From assembly GCF_026626635.1 (NCBI RefSeq), contig NZ_JAPNKA010000001.1:9036501-9100500 (forward strand): a stretch of DNA of 64,000 nt. The letters are read 5' to 3'. Below the pieces are notes generated by a model, which was not told the origin of the DNA, did not search any database, and saw nothing but the letters and a program-made list of their open reading frames with translations. Below, piece by piece: positions 34,347-42,845 of this stretch. The stretch's first letter is position 1; each line of letters begins with the position of its first letter. Source of the stretch: Archangium lansingense. GTDB taxonomy: Bacteria; Myxococcota; Myxococcia; Myxococcales; Myxococcaceae. Position numbers and translations under genes: made by a program.

Positions 34347-35254
34347 AGCACACCATGCGCCGGGCCGTGGGCGCAGCGCTCACGTCCCTGTCGGGCCTCG
34401 CCGCGCTGCTCATCGTGGCCATGCTGGCCATCATCCTCTTCGACGTGGTCCGTGGTGGCATCGGGCACGTCTCCTGGACGTTCCTCTCCCAGCCGCCCTC
34501 TGACGGCATGATGGCGGGCGGCATCTTCCCCGCGCTCTACGGCACGGCGGCGCTCACCTTGCTGATGACGCTGGCGGTGATGCCGGTGGGCGTGCTGACG
34601 GCGGTGTACATGCACGAGTACGCCCCCCCGGGCTCGCGGCTTGCGGGCGCGGTGCGGATAGCGGTGGCCAACCTGGCCGGCGTCCCCTCCATCGTCTTCG
34701 GCCTCTTCGGCCTGGGCTTCTTCATCCACTTCGTCGGCGGGAGCATGGACCGGCTGCTCGGCTACCAGGAGCTGCACTGGGGCCAGCCGGGGATTCTCTG
34801 GGCCTCGCTCACCCTGGCGGTGTTGACGCTGCCGGTGGTCATCGTCTCCACCGAGGAGGCGCTGCGCGCGGTGCCGATGGACCACCGCACCGCGAGCCTG
34901 GCGCTGGGCGCCACCAAGTCCCAGACGCTGGCCCGAGTGGTGCTGCCAGGTGCGCTGCCGGGCATCCTCACCGGCGCCGTGCTGGCCGTGTCTCGCGGAG
35001 CGGGCGAGGTGGCCCCCATCCTCTTCACTGGCGCTGCCTACTTCCTCCCCGACCTGCCCAACACGCTGAACTCCCAGTTCATGCACCTGGGCTACCACAC
35101 CTACGTGCTCGCCACGCAGTCCCCGGACGTGGAGGCCACCCGGCCCCTGCTGTACGCCACCGTGCTGGTGCTGCTCGCGCTCACCTTCGCCCTCAACCTC
35201 GTCGCGGTGCTCATCCGCGCCCGCACCCGCCGGCGCGCATCCGGCTCCCACTGA
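34343..35254 (+). CDS. pstA: Phosphate ABC transporter permease PstA
   Basis: 303 residues with six predicted membrane helices. The coupling loop is HRTASLALGATKSQTLARVVLPGALPGILTG, plus the family phrase RGAGEVAPILFTGAAYF. Partner of PstC in the channel. GTG 34343 has GGGAG upstream and overlaps the pstC stop as GTGA, so translation is coupled; ATG 34355 is possible. Confidence 0.95.
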   Translation: MKHTMRRAVGAALTSLSGLAALLIVAMLAIILFDVVRGGIGHVSWTFLSQPPSDGMMAGGIFPALYGTAALTLLMTLAVMPVGVLTAVYMHEYAPPGSRLAGAVRIAVANLAGVPSIVFGLFGLGFFIHFVGGSMDRLLGYQELHWGQPGILWASLTLAVLTLPVVIVSTEEALRAVPMDHRTASLALGATKSQTLARVVLPGALPGILTGAVLAVSRGAGEVAPILFTGAAYFLPDLPNTLNSQFMHLGYHTYVLATQSPDVEATRPLLYATVLVLLALTFALNLVAVLIRARTRRRASGSH

Positions 35255-35263
35255 CCCCCCGCC

Positions 35264-36043
35264 ATGTCCCTCTCCTCCGTCGTCCCCGCGCGCATCAAGA
35301 TGGAGGCGCGCCAGCTCTCCCTCCTCTACGGCTCCAAGGTGGCCGTGAAGTCGGTGAGCCTCACCCTGCCGGAGCACCAGGTCACCGCCCTCATCGGCCC
35401 CTCCGGCTGTGGCAAGTCCACCTTCCTACGCTCGCTCAACCGGATGAATGATCTCATCCCGGGCGCCAACCACCAGGGCACCGTGCTGCTGGACGGCACC
35501 AGCATCCATGACCGCAACGTGGATGTGGTGGACCTGCGCCGCCGCGTGGGCATGGTCTTCCAGAAGTCCAACCCCTTCCCCAAGAGCATGTTCGAGAACG
35601 TGGCCTACGGCCTGCGCGTGGGCGGGATGAAGGACAAAGCGGAGCTGGCCGCGCGCGTGGAGAAGTCCCTCCGGGGCGCGGCGCTCTGGGACGAGGTGAA
35701 GGACCGCCTCAACGACAGCGCCCTGAGCCTGTCCGGCGGCCAGCAGCAGCGCCTGTGCATCGCGCGCGCCCTGGCCGTGGAGCCCGAGGTGCTCCTCATG
35801 GACGAGCCCGCCAGCGCCCTGGATCCGATCGCCACGGCGAAGATCGAGGAGCTCATCCACGAGCTGAAAGAGCGCTACACCATCGCCATCGTCACGCACA
35901 ACATGCAGCAGGCAGCACGGGTGAGCGACCGAACGGCTTTCTTCTACATGGGAGAGCTGGTGGAATGCGGGCCCACCGAGCAGATCTTCACCAACCCGCG
36001 CGAGAAGCGCACCGAGGACTACGTCACCGGGAAGTTCGGGTAG
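35264..36043 (+). CDS. pstB: Phosphate ABC transporter ATPase PstB
   Basis: 259 residues. Walker A is IGPSGCGKST, the signature is LSLSGGQQQRLCIARAL, Walker B is VLLMDEPASALD, followed by the switch His in IVTHNMQQAARV. The phrase SLNRMNDLIPGANHQG is PstB-specific. Powers phosphate import through PstCA and in many bacteria signals phosphate sufficiency to PhoR via PhoU. Nine bases after pstA. Confidence 0.96.
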   Translation: MSLSSVVPARIKMEARQLSLLYGSKVAVKSVSLTLPEHQVTALIGPSGCGKSTFLRSLNRMNDLIPGANHQGTVLLDGTSIHDRNVDVVDLRRRVGMVFQKSNPFPKSMFENVAYGLRVGGMKDKAELAARVEKSLRGAALWDEVKDRLNDSALSLSGGQQQRLCIARALAVEPEVLLMDEPASALDPIATAKIEELIHELKERYTIAIVTHNMQQAARVSDRTAFFYMGELVECGPTEQIFTNPREKRTEDYVTGKFG

Positions 36044-36063
36044 GAGCGAGGGAGAGCGGGCAT

Positions 36064-36756
36064 ATGCCGTCGACGCATACGGACAAGGCATTCGAGGCGG
36101 ACCTCAGGGACTTGCGCGAGAAGCTGCTGGCCATGGGCGCCAAGGTGGAGGCGCTCATCGCGGACAGCATGCGCGCGCTCATCGATCGCGACTCGCCGCT
36201 GGCCGAGCGGGTCATCCAGGCGGACAAGGAGGTCAACCGCCTGGAGGTGGAGATCGACGAGACGTGCCGCCGCATCCTCGCGCTGCGCCAGCCGGCCGCC
36301 AGCGATCTGCGCCTCATCACCACCGCGCTGAAGATCGTCACCGACCTGGAGCGCATTGGCGACCTGGCGGTGAACATCGCCGAGCGCGCCAAGGACCTCA
36401 ACGAGGCCCCGCCGCTCAAGCCCTACGTGGACACGCCCCGGCTGGCCGAGCTGGCCCAGCAGCAGGTGAAGAAGGCGCTGGATGCCTTCGTGTCCTCGGA
36501 CGTGGCCAAGGCCGAGACGGTGCTCAAGGAGGACGAGCACCTGGACGTCCTCTACCTGAAGATCTTCAACGAGCTGCTCGGCTACATGATGGAGGACTCG
36601 AAGAACATCCGCCGCGCCACCGCGCTGATGTTCATTGCCAAGCACCTCGAGCGCATTGGCGACCACGCCACCAATGTCGCGGAGATGGTCGTCTACATGG
36701 TGCGAGGCACCGATATCCGCCACCCGCGCAGCCGCAACTTGACGACTTCTTCTTGA
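36064..36756 (+). CDS. phoU: Phosphate transport system regulator PhoU
   Basis: 230 residues. Two three-helix repeats each carry the metal-cluster motif: LERIGDLAVNIAERAKD in the first and LERIGDHATNVAEMVVYM in the second. PhoU links the Pst transporter to PhoR and damps the Pho response. Start ATG 36064; an open extension to 35755 lies inside pstB and is rejected. Last gene of the pst operon. Confidence 0.95.
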   Translation: MPSTHTDKAFEADLRDLREKLLAMGAKVEALIADSMRALIDRDSPLAERVIQADKEVNRLEVEIDETCRRILALRQPAASDLRLITTALKIVTDLERIGDLAVNIAERAKDLNEAPPLKPYVDTPRLAELAQQQVKKALDAFVSSDVAKAETVLKEDEHLDVLYLKIFNELLGYMMEDSKNIRRATALMFIAKHLERIGDHATNVAEMVVYMVRGTDIRHPRSRNLTTSS

Positions 36757-36768
36757 CGCGAAAAGTCA

Positions 36769-36786
36769 TGTCACCCACCTGACACC
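36769..36786 (+). promoter_or_regulatory. Degenerate Pho box upstream of the glycosyltransferase
   Basis: TGTCACC-CACC-TGACACC: the right spacing but one mismatch in the second half-site, 116 bases before the start at 36902. Confidence 0.4.
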
Positions 36787-36901
36787 GCCAATTCTCCTGG
36801 CTGCCGAGGGAGCGTCACCACGCGGCCTTTGGGCTTCGCTAACTTAGCGGGTAGGATGCGCCGCGAATGCGCTCCCCCCGTTCAGGAGACAGCCCGCGCC
36901 C

Positions 36902-38158
36902 ATGATCCACGCGCTCAGCCACACCCTGCTCGCCCTCGCCGCTTTTGGAGTCATCCCGCTCGCGGCGCAGCTCTTTTTCGTGCTGCGCCGGCAATGGACT
37001 CTGTCCCGGGCTCCCGCTCCGGTCTCCAACCGCAACGGCGGGTCCCCGCTGGGCATCTCCATCCTCAAGCCTCTGTGCGGGGTGGATGACGACCTGGAGG
37101 CCAACCTGGCGTGCTTCGCCACGCTCGGCTACCCGGCCTACGAGGTCGTACTGGGAGTGAAGGACACGCGAGATCCAGCCTACGAGGTAGCCCGGGCCGC
37201 CGTGACGCGCTGGCCGGGCGTCATGCGGTTGGAGCTCCAACAGGGCGAGCCCGGTCTCAACCCCAAGGTGAATCAGCTCATCACCCTGTCGGGAGCGGCC
37301 CGCTACGACATCCTGCTCATCAGCGACTCCAACACGCGCGTGGGGCCGGACTACCTGGAGGAGATTGCCCGCACCTTCGAGGACCCCAAGGTGGGCTGCA
37401 TCTCGCACCCGGTGAGCAGCATCGGTGAGCAGACGCTGGGCTCGCTGATGGACAACCTGTACCAGAGCACCACGACGGGCGCGGGGCAGATCGCCGCGAA
37501 GCAGGCCGCCAACCAGGACATCGTGGTGGGCAAGTCCATGGCGCTGCGCCGGAGCGTGCTGGAGGCACTGGGCGGCTTCTACTCGGTGCGCAACGTGCTG
37601 GCCGAGGACTTCGTCATCGGCCGCTGGGTGTCGCGGCGGCTGGGCCTGCGGTCCGTGGTGGCGCGCGCCCCCGTCTACAACGTGTCGCAGAAGAAGAGCG
37701 TCACGGCCTTCTTCAAGCGCTATGTGCGCTGGTGCATCATCCACCACACCTGCATCCCCACCCCGGTGTACCTGGCGCAGTCGCTGCTCAACCCGCTGCC
37801 GTATGCGCTGCTGGGCACCCTGCTGGAGCCCTCGCTCCGGGCACTCGGAGTGGTGGGCGGGGTAGCGCTGGCCAAGGTCGTCCACGACGTGGCGATCTTC
37901 CGGGCGCTCCGGCCCGGGCAGGCCACCCCGGCGATAACGGTGCCGGCCGTGCTGCTCAAGGACGTGCTGCTCTTCGTCGCCTGGGGCAATGGCCTCTTCG
38001 CCCGCTCGGTGGACTGGCGCGGCAACAAACTGCGCGTGATGGACGGCTCGCGGCTGCTGCCGCCCACGCCCGCCCCGGTGGAGTCGCTGCCCACGCCCCA
38101 GGCCAAGTCCCAAGCCGAGGCCGACGCCGAGCGTACCGAGGAGCTGCTCGCGGGCTGA
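36902..38158 (+). CDS. GT21-like membrane glycosyltransferase (ceramide/diacylglycerol glucosyltransferase type)
   Basis: 418 residues. A membrane helix lies at 5-28, followed by a GT-A domain. Motifs fit the ceramide glucosyltransferase family: SILKPLCGVDDDLEANLACFATLGYPAYEVVLGVKD, LISDSNTRVGPDYLEE (DxN metal site), VLAEDFVIGRWV (ED base) and FFKRYVRW (Q/RxxRW-type). Two or three C-terminal hydrophobic helices follow (ALLGTLLEPSLRALGVVGGVALA, VLLKDVLLFVAWG). It should sugar-coat a membrane lipid at the inner membrane. Its location directly after phoU, with a weak Pho box, suggests glycolipids made to replace phospholipids under phosphate starvation. The family is well supported, the acceptor lipid is not known, and the regulation is inferred. 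Confidence 0.85.
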   Translation: MIHALSHTLLALAAFGVIPLAAQLFFVLRRQWTLSRAPAPVSNRNGGSPLGISILKPLCGVDDDLEANLACFATLGYPAYEVVLGVKDTRDPAYEVARAAVTRWPGVMRLELQQGEPGLNPKVNQLITLSGAARYDILLISDSNTRVGPDYLEEIARTFEDPKVGCISHPVSSIGEQTLGSLMDNLYQSTTTGAGQIAAKQAANQDIVVGKSMALRRSVLEALGGFYSVRNVLAEDFVIGRWVSRRLGLRSVVARAPVYNVSQKKSVTAFFKRYVRWCIIHHTCIPTPVYLAQSLLNPLPYALLGTLLEPSLRALGVVGGVALAKVVHDVAIFRALRPGQATPAITVPAVLLKDVLLFVAWGNGLFARSVDWRGNKLRVMDGSRLLPPTPAPVESLPTPQAKSQAEADAERTEELLAG

Positions 38159-38161
38159 CGG

Positions 38162-38201
38162 CTTCACCGCGAAGTCACCGGGCCCCCTCGGAAGGTTCAC
38201 C
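38162..38201 (+). promoter_or_regulatory. Possible Pho box (three half-sites) upstream of the second metallophosphoesterase
   Basis: CTTCACC-GCGA-AGTCACC (38162-38179), and a further TTCACC at 38196, exactly 22 bases after GTCACC at 38174, so in phase with the 11-bp period. Half-sites are weaker than in the pst boxes. Confidence 0.4.
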
Positions 38202-38248
38202 TGGGGGCCATCCCCGTGTTTCAGCGGCTGGGTACTTCATGCGTACCC

Positions 38249-39082
38249 ATGCTCATCCGAAAGCTGGCACACCTGTCGGACCTGCACCTGGACCTCTCCC
38301 GCGAGAGCGACGCGACGGCCACCGCGCTCGTGGAGACCCTCCTCGCCGAGCGCGTGGACCATGTGGTGGTGACGGGAGACCTGACCCACCAGGGCAGCCG
38401 AAGCGAGTACCGACGCTTCCGGGAGCTCTTCGCTCCGCTGCTCGAGGCCGGACGGCTCACCTTCATCCCCGGCAACCACGACCGCACCGGTGAGGACGCC
38501 GGCAGCAGTTGGATGAACGGCCAGAAGGTCCGGGTGGAGCGGCACGAGGACCTCTACCTGGTGTGCGTGGACTCCACCGGCCCGCACAACCGCAACTACT
38601 TCGCCTGCCACGGCGAGCTGACCCGGGCGGCGCTGGACGAGGCGGATGCCGCCCTGTGCGCCGCTCCGACGGGTGCGCTCACCGCCGTGTTGCTGCACCA
38701 CCATGTGCTGCCCCTGCCTGAGGAGAGCCTGCCGGAGCGCTTCGCCACGCGCATGGGCTGGCCGCATGCCGCGGAGCTGACGCTGGGCGCCGAGCTGGTC
38801 CGCCGCGTCCAGGGCCGGTGCGATCTCATCCTCCACGGCCACCGGCACGTGCCGCGCGAGTTCGACCTGGGCCCCTTCCAGGGCCGCGGGCTGCGCATCT
38901 ACAACTCGGGCAGCTCCGTGGAGCTCGGTCGCTTCCGCCTCTTCCAGCATGCAGCCGGCCGCCTGGTGGGCGAGCCCTCGTGGCAGCAGACGGCGCTTCC
39001 CCCGGCGCGCAAGCGCTCGGCCCCCAATGTCATGCCCGCCCTGCAGTACCTGGCCAGCCAGCTCACGATGTCGCTCGTTTGA
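38249..39082 (+). CDS. Metallophosphoesterase, class III cyclic nucleotide phosphodiesterase-like
   Basis: 277 residues. Metal-binding motifs in order: LAHLSDLHLD, VVVTGDLTHQGSRSEY, FIPGNHDRTG, VLLHHHVLP and LILHGHRHVPRE. Length and layout fit the CpdA/Icc-like branch. No signal peptide, so cytoplasmic. Start ATG 38249 directly precedes the first beta strand; GTG 38216 is open but adds unrelated residues. It stands 90 bases after the glycosyltransferase and may belong to the phosphate island; the substrate is unknown. Confidence 0.85.
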   Translation: MLIRKLAHLSDLHLDLSRESDATATALVETLLAERVDHVVVTGDLTHQGSRSEYRRFRELFAPLLEAGRLTFIPGNHDRTGEDAGSSWMNGQKVRVERHEDLYLVCVDSTGPHNRNYFACHGELTRAALDEADAALCAAPTGALTAVLLHHHVLPLPEESLPERFATRMGWPHAAELTLGAELVRRVQGRCDLILHGHRHVPREFDLGPFQGRGLRIYNSGSSVELGRFRLFQHAAGRLVGEPSWQQTALPPARKRSAPNVMPALQYLASQLTMSLV

Positions 39083-39177
39083 GGGCTCGTCTCCTCCCCT
39101 GCCCTCCGGCCGACCTTGTTCCCTACGTGAATGCCACGTTGCCGTCGACGGGTTGTCCCCACGTACCAGGAGGACAC

Positions 39178-39558
39178 TTGGGTCGAAGGGCAGCTGAGGA
39201 CAACGGACGCAAGGTGCTGGTCGTCGACGACGACGCGGACTGGCGAGAGTTCCTCCGGCTGTGTCTGGAGGACCTTGGCTACGAGGCCATCGAGGCCTCC
39301 AACGGCCAGGAGGCTCTGGACTCGCTGGCACGGCAGCGCTACGGCGTGATGCTCCTGGACCTGAACATGCCCGGGATGAACGGCTTCGAGGTGCTGGAGC
39401 GGATGCCGCGCAACGGCAACCCGCCTCGAGTGGTGTTCCTCACCGCCGCGGCGGCGCAGGAAGTCGGAGGAGCCCTCCGCACTGGCCCGCACTACTACCT
39501 GCCCAAAGGTGCCAGCAGGGATCAGCTCTCACTTCTGCTTCAATCGTTGGACTCCTAA
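39178..39558 (+). CDS. Single-domain response regulator (CheY-like)
   Basis: About 126 residues, receiver domain only. Acidic pocket VVDDDADW, phospho-acceptor Asp in VMLLDLNMPGMNGFEV, Thr in VVFLTAAAA and Lys in YYLPKGASRDQL. No output domain, so it must act through protein contacts. No ATG fits: the chosen start is TTG 39178, preceded by AGGAGG with a 4-base gap and placed 11 residues before the first strand. No partner kinase adjoins it. Confidence 0.8.
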   Translation: MGRRAAEDNGRKVLVVDDDADWREFLRLCLEDLGYEAIEASNGQEALDSLARQRYGVMLLDLNMPGMNGFEVLERMPRNGNPPRVVFLTAAAAQEVGGALRTGPHYYLPKGASRDQLSLLLQSLDS

Positions 39559-39602
39559 ACAATTCCAGTTGCTATACATCGATGACCGGAGGGTAGACGG
39601 CC

Positions 39603-40909
39603 ATCGCAACCGAGTTCGCCATCATCCTGTTGCTGATCCTCGCCAACGGCATCTTCGCCGGGGCGGAGCTCGCGCTGCTGTCGGTGCGCAAGACGCGCCT
39701 GAGTGAGCTGCTCGAGGAGGGCAACCGCGCCGCTCAGGCGGTGCAGGCGCTGCGGGACAACCCCGAGCGATTCCTGGCCACCGTGCAGATCGGCATCACC
39801 GTGGTGGGCGCCTCCGCGGCGGCCTTCGGCGGGGCCTCCATCGCCCAACGGCTGGTGGGGCCGCTCACAACGCTGGGGCTGAAGGGGGAGACCGCCGAGA
39901 GCGTGGCCTTCGCGGGCGTGGTGGGGCTGGTGTCCTATCTGTCGCTCGTGCTGGGCGAGCTGGTGCCCAAGTCCCTGGCCCTGCGTTTCTCCGAGGGCTA
40001 CGCGCTATTCATCGCCCGCCCGCTCCTGGGAGTCTCCTGGCTGGTGCAGCCGCTGGTGTGGTTCCTCACCGCCAGCTCCAACCTCATCCTTCGCTTCTTC
40101 GGAGACCGGACCAACTTCACCGAGTCGCGCCTGTCACCCGACGAGCTGCAGCAGCTCGTGGAGGAGGCAGCGAAGTCGGGCACGTTGGATCCCCGCGCCG
40201 GGGAGATCGCCTCGCGGGCCTTCGATCTGGGCACCATCCCCCTGTCCGCGGTGATGGTGCCTCGCAGCCGCATCGTGGCGCTGCGCCGGCACTCGAGCGC
40301 TGAGGAGATCAAACAGGTGCTGCTGGAGCACGGGCACTCGCGAATGCCGGTGTACGAGGGGACGCTCGACAACATCGTGGGCTACGTCATCGCGAAGGAT
40401 CTGCTGGGCGTGGCATGGGAGGGCTCGCTCATCGTGCTGGAGGACGTGATGCGGCCGGCCTGGTTCGCCTTCGAGTCGATGCGGGCCATTGACGCCCTGA
40501 AGGAGCTGCAGCTGAAGCGGATGCAGCTGGGCATCGTGGTGGATGAGCGGGGCGGCGTGGCGGGCCTGCTGACGGTGGAGGACCTCGTCGAGGAGCTGGT
40601 GGGGGAGATCGCCAGCGAGTTCGAGAAGCCCGAGGAGCTCATCCGGCGCGAGAGCCCACCTCGGTGGTCGTGCAAGGCACAGCGGCCATCCGGGACGTGA
40701 ATCGGGCGCTGGGGCTGGAGCTGGAGGAGGGCCAGGGCTGGTCCACCGTGGGAGGTCTCTGCTCCGCGGAGGCCGGCACCATCCCCGAGCCGGGCACGAA
40801 GCTGACCCTGGAGGACGGGACGGTGCTGGAGGTGCTGGACTCCAGCCCCCGCCGGGTGCGCTCCGTGCGCATCCACCTGCCCAAAGATGAGGAGTCCAGC
40901 GCCTCTTGA
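39603..40909 (+). CDS. CNNM/CorC-HlyC family transporter-like protein, frameshifted as sequenced
   Basis: A DUF21/CNNM membrane domain with about four helices (EFAIILLLILANGIFAGAELALL, VGITVVGAS-like core) is followed by the CBS pair (SAVMVPRSRIVALRRHSS, VLEDVMRPAWFAFESM) in one frame. The C-terminal CorC_HlyC domain (VVQGTAAIRDVNRALGLEL to RVRSVRIHLP) is in another. The switch is near 40655-40662: restoring one base in the CCC run lets RRESP continue as TSVVVQG. The start is unclear: no ATG/GTG/TTG precedes the first helix, and ATC 39603 stands 9 bases after GGAGGG; TTG 39630 would cut into the helix. Such proteins are linked to Mg2+/Co2+ resistance or export. Confidence 0.75.
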
Positions 40910-41171
40910 ACATGCGGCAGCTCGGCGCGTGGCGCGAGCTTCCGCGTGAGCTGAGGAGAAGTGTCGTTCGGGAGGCAGTCCGCGTCGTGGCCGATCTGCC
41001 AGCCAGGAAGAGTCGCCAGGCGTCCATTGTCCGCGGAGGTTGGGGACCGTGTACCGCCTGACGATGCACCAGCCGGCTCTGTGCGGAAGGTTGCGGCCCC
41101 TCCATCCGGCACGTGGAGGCGCTGATGCAGTGAGGCACCGTGTGCCCCGCTCCTCAAGGAGGCGGAGAGTC

Positions 41172-42227
41172 ATGCGGGCCAACGTCTTTCGTGGCGTGAA
41201 TCAGTTCGGAATCGAAGAGGTGGAACGTCCCCAGGCGTGCCCGGGTGAGGCCGTGGTGCGGATGACGCTCACCACCATCTGTGGCACGGACCTGCACATC
41301 GTGCGTGGCGAATACCCGGTGAAGCCGGGGCTCGTCATCGGCCATGAGTTCGTGGGAGTCATCGAGGACCTGGGCCCCGGCGTGGAGGGCTACCGGGTCG
41401 GGCAGCGGGTCCTGGTAGGCGCCGTCACTCCGTGCGGTCAGTGCCGCACCTGCCTCTCCGGGCAGCTCTCGCAGTGCGGACACGGCGGCGGCTACGAGGC
41501 GCTCGGCGGTTGGCGCCTGGGCCACACGCTGAACGGCGTCCAGGCCGAATACGTGCGCGTGCCCTCGGCCCAGGCCAACCTGGCCCCCATCCCGGACGAA
41601 CTGACGGATGAGCAGGTGGTGCTCCTGGCGGACATCGCCTCCACGGGTTTCAGCGGCGCGGAGTCCGGCAAGGTGCGCATCGGCGACGCGGTCGTGGTGT
41701 TCGCCCAGGGGCCCATCGGGTTGTGCGCCTCCATCGGGGCGCGGCTCATGGGCGCGGCCCTGGTCATCGGCGTGGATGGAGATGAGAACCGCCTGAAGAT
41801 GGCGCGTCGCATGGGCGTGGACGTGGTGCTCGACTACCGTCAGGTGGATGTGGTGCGGGAGGTGAAGCGACTCACCGGCGGCGGCGCGGACGTGGCCATC
41901 GAGGCGCTTGGGACGCAGAGCACCTTCGAGAACGCGCTGAGCTGCCTGCGGCCCGGGGGTACCCTCTCCAGCCTGGGTGTGTATTCGGGGAAGCTGGAGC
42001 TGCCCTACGACGCCTTCGTAGCGGGCCTGGGGGACCACCACATCGTCACCACGCTGTGTCCTGGCGGCAAGGAGCGCATGCGACGGCTGATGGAGATGGT
42101 GCGGAGCAAGCGGGTGGACCTCACTCCACTGCTCACGCATCGCTTCAAGCTCGACGACATCCGGGACGCCTATGCGCTCTTCGGCGAGCGGCGCGAGGGC
42201 GTCATCAAGGTCGCCATCCGGCCCTGA
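41172..42227 (+). CDS. Zinc-dependent alcohol dehydrogenase
   Basis: 351-residue medium-chain dehydrogenase. Catalytic zinc ligands lie in TTICGTDLH and VIGHEFVG, and structural zinc Cys in PCGQCRTCLSGQLSQCG. The nucleotide fold at about 170-290 is slightly unusual (VVVFAQGPIGLCAS in place of GxGxxG), then VIGVDGDENRLKMARRMG with Asp, suggesting NAD. GGYEALGGWRLGHTLNGVQAEYVRVP resembles short-chain alcohol/isopropanol dehydrogenases. The physiological substrate is unknown. GGAGGCGGAG precedes ATG 41172. It stands alone. Confidence 0.88.
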   Translation: MRANVFRGVNQFGIEEVERPQACPGEAVVRMTLTTICGTDLHIVRGEYPVKPGLVIGHEFVGVIEDLGPGVEGYRVGQRVLVGAVTPCGQCRTCLSGQLSQCGHGGGYEALGGWRLGHTLNGVQAEYVRVPSAQANLAPIPDELTDEQVVLLADIASTGFSGAESGKVRIGDAVVVFAQGPIGLCASIGARLMGAALVIGVDGDENRLKMARRMGVDVVLDYRQVDVVREVKRLTGGGADVAIEALGTQSTFENALSCLRPGGTLSSLGVYSGKLELPYDAFVAGLGDHHIVTTLCPGGKERMRRLMEMVRSKRVDLTPLLTHRFKLDDIRDAYALFGERREGVIKVAIRP

Positions 42228-42465
42228 GAGCCACCTGCCCCCACCTGAGTTCCATGCTCGCCAGTGACACCGCTCTCCAGCTTGGGGCGTGAGCGGGTGT
42301 GTCGCGCGCGACGGCGTCCGCTCGCCGAGGGGGGGACACGAGGCTGCTGCAGGACATCATTGGTCTGCGGCCTACCCAGCGGCAGGACGATTCAGGTGGG
42401 CAGGCTGCGGCCGGCACGGAGGCGACTTCTGCGGCATCCATGCTGCAAGGCCCGGCCGGAAAAGC

Positions 42466-42514
42466 GAAGGGCCCGGAACCATCGGGGGATTTCCCCAAGG
42501 ATTCCAGGCCCTTC
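42466..42514 (-). terminator. Terminator of the tRNA-Arg gene
   Basis: On the minus strand GAAGGGCCTGGAA ... TTCCGGGCCCTTC (13-bp arms, one mismatch) followed by GCTTTTC, directly after the tRNA 3' end. Confidence 0.7.
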
Positions 42515-42520
42515 ACTTTG

Positions 42521-42594
<74 letters not shown>

Positions 42595-42845
42595 AAGCAG
42601 CCTCAGCGACAGCGGGTGGGTAAGTAACCGACTTCCTCCGCTGACGCAAGCACGCTTTCTTGGAACAGCGCCGGGTGGAGACATCCTCCCCAAGGGGCCC
42701 GACTCCACTGTTGGATACCCACCTGACTGACCGCCTGGGGAGCGGGCGCCACATCAAGGTGGCGATGAGCAGGCCCAAGGACGCCGGTCGGGGTATGCAC
42801 CTGGGGCCGGGCGAGCGAAGTCCCAGCCCAGACGAAGAGCGAGCG

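Noticed and set aside
40912..41061. 49-codon open frame beginning MRQLGAWREL between corC and the alcohol dehydrogenase
   Set aside because: No ribosome site, no recognisable family, and within chance expectation for high-GC DNA.
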